From contig DASZBX010000050.1 in assembly GCA_035943635.1 (NCBI GenBank), forward strand, positions 25,563-89,562: DNA of 64,000 bases. Reading direction: 5' to 3'. The position numbers and the translations under genes are program-made. The notes below the pieces were generated by a model. The model saw nothing but the letters and a program-made list of their open reading frames with translations. It was not told where the DNA came from and did not search any database. Shown piece by piece: positions 59,725-64,000 of the stretch. Origin of the DNA: DASZBX01 sp035943635. GTDB lineage: Bacteria > Actinomycetota > Actinomycetes > Streptomycetales > Catenulisporaceae. Positions within the stretch are counted from its first letter, which is position 1. Every line of letters begins with the position of its first letter.

Positions 59725-61275
59725 ATGGTGGAAGCGATCTCACGCCGTTCGCTGCTGCGCGGGGCGACCGCGGGCGGCCTGATCCTGGCCGGCCCGGCAC
59801 TGCTGGCCCAGCCCGCGATCGCCGGCACGTCCGGCCCGGAACAACTGCACCTGCAGTTCGGCGCCGACCCCTCGGCCGAGATGACCGCCTCCTGGGCCAC
59901 CGCGGCCTCGGTCAGCCGGCCGCGGCTGCGCCTGGGCACCCCGCGCGAGGGCTTCGGCCGCACGATCGAGGCCCAGGCCCGCACCTACACCGACGGCCTG
60001 AACGGCGTCGAGACGATCACCCACCACGCGCAGATCAGCGGGCTGTGGCCGGACACCGACTACGTGTACGAGGTCACCCACGACGGCGCCGCCCCGGTGC
60101 AGGGCGCCTTCCGCACCGCGCCGCGCGGCCGGGCCGCGTTCCGGTTCACCAGCTTCGGCGACCTGGGCTCGGGCAACCCGGTCTGGTCGAAGTCCTCGAT
60201 CAACGCGATCACGGCCGTGGCCCAGGTCGAGCAGTTCGCGCCGGTCGTGCACCTGCTCAACGGCGACCTGTCGTACGCCAACGTCAACCCGACCAGCCAG
60301 CCGCAGGTGTGGGCCGACTACCTCAACAACACCCAGCCGTCCTCGGCCCACCGCCCCTGGATGCCCGCGCTCGGCAACCACGAGATCGAGGCGGGCAACG
60401 GCGCGCAGGGCTACAACGCGTACCACACCCGCTTCGACCTGCCGGACAACGGCACCTCGTTCTCCGGCAACTGGTACAAGTTCCAGGTCGGCTCGGTGCT
60501 GTTCATCTCGTTGGACAACAACGACGTGGTCTACCAGAACGACGGCGCCCTGGACCCGCGCACGAACGAAGCGGTCTACATCCACGGCTACAGCGGCGGC
60601 GTGCAGACCGCGTGGCTCAAGCGCACCCTGGCCGAGGCGCGGCTCAACTCGTCGGTCGACTGGATCATCGCGTACATGCACCAGCCGGCGATGTCCTCGT
60701 CCTCCAGCGGTAGTGGCAGCGACCTGGGTATCCGGCAGCAGTTCATGAGCCTGTTCTACGAATACGGCGTCGACCTGGTGCTTGCGGGCCACGACCACGA
60801 CTACGAGCGCACGTACGCGGTGCGCGGTACCGACTCCGGTACCTTCTTGCGGCCGACGGTCGTGTCCTCCGACACCAAGGTCGTGGACACGTCGAAGGGG
60901 CTGGTGCACCTGGTGCTCGGCGGCGGCGGCACCTCTTCGCACGATGATGTCTACGGCCCGCCGGACACCACTTCCGGCGGCGACCCGGTCTCGCAGATCT
61001 ACACCGAGACCGAGGCGTACAAGGTCGCCGCGAACGAGACCGAGGTTGCCACCTGGTCCGCGGTCCGCGACCCGAACACGACGTTTCCGTGGGGTATTGC
61101 GGTGTTCGACGTCGACCCTGGGCGTCATCCCGGTGACCAGACGTCCATCACCATGACGTATTACCACACCCCGGCCGCGACCGCCGCGAACCCGTTCCCG
61201 GCGCCGGTGGCTTACGACACGTTCAAGGCCGTGCGGCCGCGGCGGGACGGTTGGTGGGGGTTCGACCACCACTGA
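59725..61275 (+). CDS. Tat-exported purple-acid-type metallophosphoesterase
   Basis: 516 residues from ATG at 59725. A twin-arginine signal, SRRSLLRGATAGG, with a hydrophobic segment and an AIAG cleavage region. A fibronectin-like domain (about 40-135; LHLQFGADPSAEMTASWAT) precedes the phosphatase domain, whose metal motifs are in order FTSFGDLGSG, LLNGDLSYAN, ALGNHEIE, AYMHQP and AGHDHDYERTY. This matches purple acid phosphatases of the plant-like type. It would release phosphate from organic esters outside the cell. Single gene, no PHO box recognised. Confidence 0.92.
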   Translation: MVEAISRRSLLRGATAGGLILAGPALLAQPAIAGTSGPEQLHLQFGADPSAEMTASWATAASVSRPRLRLGTPREGFGRTIEAQARTYTDGLNGVETITHHAQISGLWPDTDYVYEVTHDGAAPVQGAFRTAPRGRAAFRFTSFGDLGSGNPVWSKSSINAITAVAQVEQFAPVVHLLNGDLSYANVNPTSQPQVWADYLNNTQPSSAHRPWMPALGNHEIEAGNGAQGYNAYHTRFDLPDNGTSFSGNWYKFQVGSVLFISLDNNDVVYQNDGALDPRTNEAVYIHGYSGGVQTAWLKRTLAEARLNSSVDWIIAYMHQPAMSSSSSGSGSDLGIRQQFMSLFYEYGVDLVLAGHDHDYERTYAVRGTDSGTFLRPTVVSSDTKVVDTSKGLVHLVLGGGGTSSHDDVYGPPDTTSGGDPVSQIYTETEAYKVAANETEVATWSAVRDPNTTFPWGIAVFDVDPGRHPGDQTSITMTYYHTPAATAANPFPAPVAYDTFKAVRPRRDGWWGFDHH

Positions 61276-61297
61276 GGTTTGTTCTGTGGTTTCTTCG

Positions 61298-61327
61298 AGG
61301 GGCCCGGTCCGGACGGATCGGGCCCTT
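61298..61327. terminator. hairpin between metallophosphoesterase and VOC genes
   Basis: AGGGGCCCGGTCC (61298-61310) pairs with GGATCGGGCCCTT (61315-61327) through two G-T wobbles and a 4-base loop, followed by TT. Convergent gap. Confidence 0.65.
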
Positions 61328-61351
61328 TCGCGAGCGTCTGCTATCGCCCGC

Positions 61352-62101
61352 TCACCCTTCGATCACGCGGAACTCGTTCCCTTCCGGGTCGGCCAGGGTC
61401 AGCGGCGGCGTGGCCCGGTCGTGGAGGTGGCCGACGTGCGACGCCCCGACCGTCACCAGCCGGGCCGCCTCCGCCGCCGCGTCGCCGCCCGGGTCGGTCG
61501 CCAGGTCCAGGCACAGTCGGTTGCGCCCGGCCCGCGGCGCGGCCGGCGGTCCCATCACCAGGGCCGGACCGTGCCCGGCCGGGGAGCGGAAGCGCACGCC
61601 CCAGTCGCCCTTGTCCACGATCTGCCAACCGGTGGCCGCGGCCCAGAACCGGCCCTGAGTCATCGGGTCGGCCGCGTCCAGGCAGACCGCCGCGAGGTGG
61701 TGGTCCGGGTCCTCGCCGGTCAGCACGCAGAACTCGTTGCCCTCCGGGTCGGCCAGCACGTCCCAGGGCACGTCCCGCTGGCCGATGTCCGCTCGGATCG
61801 CCCCGAGTTCGAGCAGCCGGCCCACCTGCCGCGCCTGGCCGATCCCCGCGGTCAGGTCCAGGTGGATTCGGTTCTTGGTCGTCTTGGGACGGATCGTGGG
61901 GATGAAGAGCAGGCCGATCTCTTCGTTTTGGGCCTCGTCTCGGGCCTTGTCCTGGGCTTCGTCCCGGGTCGGGCGGACGGCGACCCGCAGGCCGTCCGGA
62001 TCTCGCTCGGACAGGTGCCATTGCAGGGCCTGAGCCCAGAAGCGGGCCTGGGCCCGCACATCCAGCGCCTCGATCACGAGTCCGCACAGCCTCGTCGCCA
62101 C
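61352..62101 (-). CDS. tandem VOC (glyoxalase/bleomycin-resistance fold) protein
   Basis: 249 residues from GTG at 62101, with AAGGGG upstream. Two repeats of the vicinal oxygen chelate fold: each starts with L...A.D...ARFWAQAL or ...GRFWAAATGW, contains NRIHLDLTAG or NRLCLDLATD, and ends LADPEGNEF. The repeated FW, LDL and DPEGNEF elements make this the glyoxalase-like PF18029 subgroup. The last repeat ends FRVIEG at the C-terminus. An insertion rich in Asp/Glu/Lys lies in the first repeat. Members bind metals or small molecules; substrate unknown. Confidence 0.88.
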   Translation of the reverse strand: MATRLCGLVIEALDVRAQARFWAQALQWHLSERDPDGLRVAVRPTRDEAQDKARDEAQNEEIGLLFIPTIRPKTTKNRIHLDLTAGIGQARQVGRLLELGAIRADIGQRDVPWDVLADPEGNEFCVLTGEDPDHHLAAVCLDAADPMTQGRFWAAATGWQIVDKGDWGVRFRSPAGHGPALVMGPPAAPRAGRNRLCLDLATDPGGDAAAEAARLVTVGASHVGHLHDRATPPLTLADPEGNEFRVIEG

Positions 62102-62292
62102 GCTTTCGCCCCTTTTCCGCCCGTGCGGCGTCATTGCCGCGGGCATCCATCCGGCCGGTCCGCCGATCGAGCGGACCACGAAAAGCTTAGTGTGGATCAC
62201 GGGCACCGCGCCCGGATTCAGGCGCCGGTGTCCCAGAAATCCCCGGTCAGGCCGATGTCCTGAAAGAAGACGCTGCTTCTTCCGGGGTGCGC
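62102..62292. other. intergenic region upstream of the VOC gene
   Basis: Contains the probable promoter of the minus-strand VOC gene. Nothing coding recognised. The gene-poor interval continues to 62633 and includes the next two entries. Confidence 0.3.
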
Positions 62293-62515
62293 CTACGGTA
62301 CTCGGGGGAGAGGCGGTTCGCATACCAGCCCGTTGCCAGGGTCCAGGGGGCAGTGCGTCGCGATCAGGCAGGTCTGGTTCAGGAGCGCCGGGATCGCGAA
62401 CGAGTCCCAGGCGCAGCCGCCCCACCAGTGCTGGTTCGGTCCGGCTACTACGAAGCCGAGGGGGACTGCGCTCCAGGGGTGGCGTCGTGCCGAGGATTCG
62501 GTCTGCCCTGGCGGG
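62293..62515 (-). pseudogene. fragment resembling the C-terminal half of an alkylmercury lyase-like protein
   Basis: The minus-strand frame reads HPWSAVPLGFVVAG, NQHWWGGCAWDSFAIPALL and LIATHCPLDPGNG. A Cys-Ala-Trp-Asp-Ser-Phe-x-Ile-Pro segment followed by a His-Cys-Pro motif is what actinobacterial alkylmercury-lyase family proteins show in their second half, where the cysteines bind the substrate. Upstream the frame runs into simple repeats (HPYPHPYL), and the first half is missing, so this is probably a decayed remnant. The identification rests on about 50 residues and is uncertain. Confidence 0.4.
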
Positions 62516-62534
62516 TAGGATCGGCGGCGCAGGT

Positions 62535-62633
62535 ATGGATGCGGGTACGGGTGTAAGTACGGGTGCAGATGTGGGTACGGATACGAGTACGAGCACAGAC
62601 ACGAGCGGTGCGATAGGTGGAGGTGGACGTCAC
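62535..62633 (+). repeat. short GGTACG-type tandem repeats before the oxidoreductase
   Basis: Degenerate repeats of GGTACG, GGTGTAAGTACG and GATACGAGTACG occupy 62540-62605. In the frame of the next gene they read as a Gly/Thr/Ser/Asp-rich peptide starting at an ATG at 62535, so that gene may be 33 residues longer. Confidence 0.5.
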
Positions 62634-63620
62634 ATGACCCGTCTGCGGATCGGCGTCCTGGGCGCCGCTCGGATCGTGCCCACGGCATTGATCAAACCGG
62701 CTGCGGGCGTGCCGGATGTGGTTGTGGCGGGTATTGCCGCACGCGATGTGCAGCGTGCGCGCCAGTTCGCGAATGAGCATGGCATCACGACTGCTTATGA
62801 CAGCTATCAAGAGGTACTGGACGACCCGGACATCGACGCGGTGTACATTCCGCTACCGAACTCGCTGCACGCGCCGTGGACGCTCAAGGCTGTGGAGGCG
62901 GGCAAGCATGTGCTTTGCGAGAAGCCGTTCACGGCCAACGCGGCGCAAGCCCGCGCGGTGGTTGCGGCGGCGGCCGGGAGTGGGTTGGTGGTCATGGAAG
63001 CCTTCCACTACCGCTACCACCCTCTGGCCGAGCGGATGCGCGAGATCTGCGCCAGTGGCGAACTCGGCGCGATCGAGTCGGTTGAGGTGTCGGTGTGCTT
63101 TCCGCTGCCCAGGTTTGGGGACATCCGGTACAGCTATCCGCTGGCTGGCGGCGCGATGATGGATGCGGGGTGTTATGCGTTGCACTGCCTGCGGCTGCTC
63201 GCCGGGGAGACGCCGGATGTGGTCTCGGCTCGCGCCAAGCGGCATAACCCTGAGATCGATCGCGCCATAACGGCTCAGCTGCGGTTCCCGAGTGGCGCTA
63301 CTGGGCGGATTAGTGCTTCGTTGTGGTCCAGGCGGGTTTTGGATATCGGTGCGCGAGTGGTTGGGGAGCGTGGCGAGCTCAAGGTGCTGAATTTTGTTGC
63401 TCCGCAGGTGTACAACCGGTTGACTGTGAAGAGCACCGCTTCCCGGCGGCATGAGCGGGTTCGGGGTGAGTCTTCTTATACGTATCAGCTGCGCGCCTTT
63501 GCTGATGCGGTACTTCGCGGTGGGCCGGTGCTTACTTCGGCGGAGGATGCTGTGGTGAATATGAGTTTGGTTGATGAGGTGTATCGCGCTGCCGGGATGC
63601 GGCTGCGTGGTGGGTCCTGA
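62634..63620 (+). CDS. Gfo/Idh/MocA family oxidoreductase
   Basis: 328 residues from ATG at 62634 (MTRLRIGVLGAARIVP), with GGTGGAGGTGG upstream. Rossmann domain followed by DDPDIDAVYIPLPNSLHAPW, VEAGKHVLCEKPFT (catalytic lysine in EKP), MEAFHYRYHPLAERM and AGGAMMDAGCYALHCLRLL, which is the substrate domain with the Asp and His positions of the family. Close in pattern to trans-1,2-dihydrobenzene-1,2-diol and glucose-fructose oxidoreductase types. The 3' half uses A/T-ending codons more often than the other genes of the window, which may point to recent acquisition. Substrate unknown. Confidence 0.9.
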   Translation: MTRLRIGVLGAARIVPTALIKPAAGVPDVVVAGIAARDVQRARQFANEHGITTAYDSYQEVLDDPDIDAVYIPLPNSLHAPWTLKAVEAGKHVLCEKPFTANAAQARAVVAAAAGSGLVVMEAFHYRYHPLAERMREICASGELGAIESVEVSVCFPLPRFGDIRYSYPLAGGAMMDAGCYALHCLRLLAGETPDVVSARAKRHNPEIDRAITAQLRFPSGATGRISASLWSRRVLDIGARVVGERGELKVLNFVAPQVYNRLTVKSTASRRHERVRGESSYTYQLRAFADAVLRGGPVLTSAEDAVVNMSLVDEVYRAAGMRLRGGS

Positions 63621-63807
63621 GGGGTTCGGGGTTTGCTGTTTGTGGTGGCAGTGGCAGTGGCGTCTGCCGTGATGGCGTTGGCGGTTGTGGGTTGCGCCGC
63701 CATGTCGGCTCACGTCTACTGCTGTGCCTCCGGCGGGCCCGGAACCCCCAAGGATCCAATGGTTCGTGGTCCGGGTTCGGCTGGCGTTGTGGGTTACGTG
63801 TTGTGGT
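63621..63807. other. gene-poor right edge
   Basis: G/T-rich on the plus strand (63650-63800). Open frames here have no recognisable product. It leads into the inverted-repeat element at 63808. Confidence 0.35.
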
Positions 63808-63996
63808 GTCGGTTTCGGATCCTCGGTGGCCCTGGCGAATCTCAGAATGACGCATCGACCAGGCCCTATCAACTCCCGGGCTGGTCTTCTTGGGCGGTCT
63901 GCTCGCGACGCGTGATGCTCAGGTGCGGGAGTTGACAGGGCCTGCCCGATACGTCGTTCTAAGCTTCGCCAGGGCCACCGAGGATCCGAAACCGAC
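63808..63996. repeat. 189-bp imperfect palindrome with 71-bp arms
   Basis: 63808-63878 and the reverse complement of 63926-63996 match at 64 of 71 positions; the outer 32 positions are identical. The 47-bp centre has no matching structure. No ORF of note is inside. It could be a MITE, a decayed IS pair or a long RNA hairpin. Its right arm ends four bases from the window edge, so the flanking target site cannot be examined. Confidence 0.65.
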
Positions 63997-64000
63997 GGGA

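Overview
The window is high-GC DNA from an actinobacterium. Evidence: very GC-rich third codon positions, many GTG and TTG starts, an AfsR/SARP-type regulator, the actinobacterial RNA polymerase-binding protein RbpA, a DUF3099 protein, a fabG-fabI (mabA-inhA-like) pair and a 6C RNA. The moaA / DUF3099 / fabG / fabI neighbourhood resembles Streptomyces as I remember it, so a Streptomycetales or Catenulisporales relative is plausible; this is inference. No tRNA, rRNA, CRISPR array or complete insertion sequence was seen.

Region by region. 1-32.7 kb is a mosaic of regulatory, stress and envelope genes: two paralogous membrane proteins; a TetR gene divergent from an NmrA-type reductase with a palindromic operator between them; a MerR regulator; an aldo/keto reductase; a universal stress protein; a GPP34 (GOLPH3-like) protein; a broken diaminopimelate decarboxylase fragment; a NarL-type two-component pair; an AfsR-like regulator; two large single-pass envelope proteins; a GNAT enzyme; a 202-bp MITE-like element; a VWA-PP2C-kinase operon related to E. 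coli yegL-yegK-yegI; a YihY-type and an AI-2E-type membrane protein; a Ro60/Rsr homologue; two tiny genes; a solitary Kre9-like domain protein; a three-gene ABC exporter; a DEDDh exonuclease; and a PrsW-type membrane protease.

32.8-50.7 kb is an exopolysaccharide locus. Its core is a minus-strand run with mostly overlapping genes: initiating sugar-phosphate transferase, a Wzy-Wzx fusion protein, polysaccharide deacetylase, GT4 glycosyltransferase, Wzz-like chain-length protein and a FemAB/CelD-type acyltransferase. It is flanked by a coupled ATP-grasp/flavin monooxygenase pair, a secreted GH26 hydrolase, a second GT4 enzyme and a membrane-anchored phosphodiester glycosidase-like protein. Together these would start the repeat unit on undecaprenyl phosphate, extend, flip, polymerise, control length, and modify or trim the polymer.

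50.7-58.6 kb looks like conserved chromosome: moaA, a 6C RNA on the minus strand, DUF3099, fabG, fabI, a membrane-anchored pseudokinase with a very long Gly/Ala region, a nitroreductase and rbpA. 58.6-64 kb holds a 1.2-kb stretch with no credible gene, a Tat-exported metallophosphoesterase, a double VOC protein, a remnant resembling alkylmercury lyase, a Gfo/Idh/MocA oxidoreductase, and a 189-bp near-perfect inverted-repeat element at the right edge.

The most unusual items are the fused Wzy-Wzx protein, the VWA-PP2C-kinase triad, the pseudokinase and the two small inverted-repeat elements. I cannot prove that any of these is an undescribed system. Functions rest on motif reading by eye; no database search was run.
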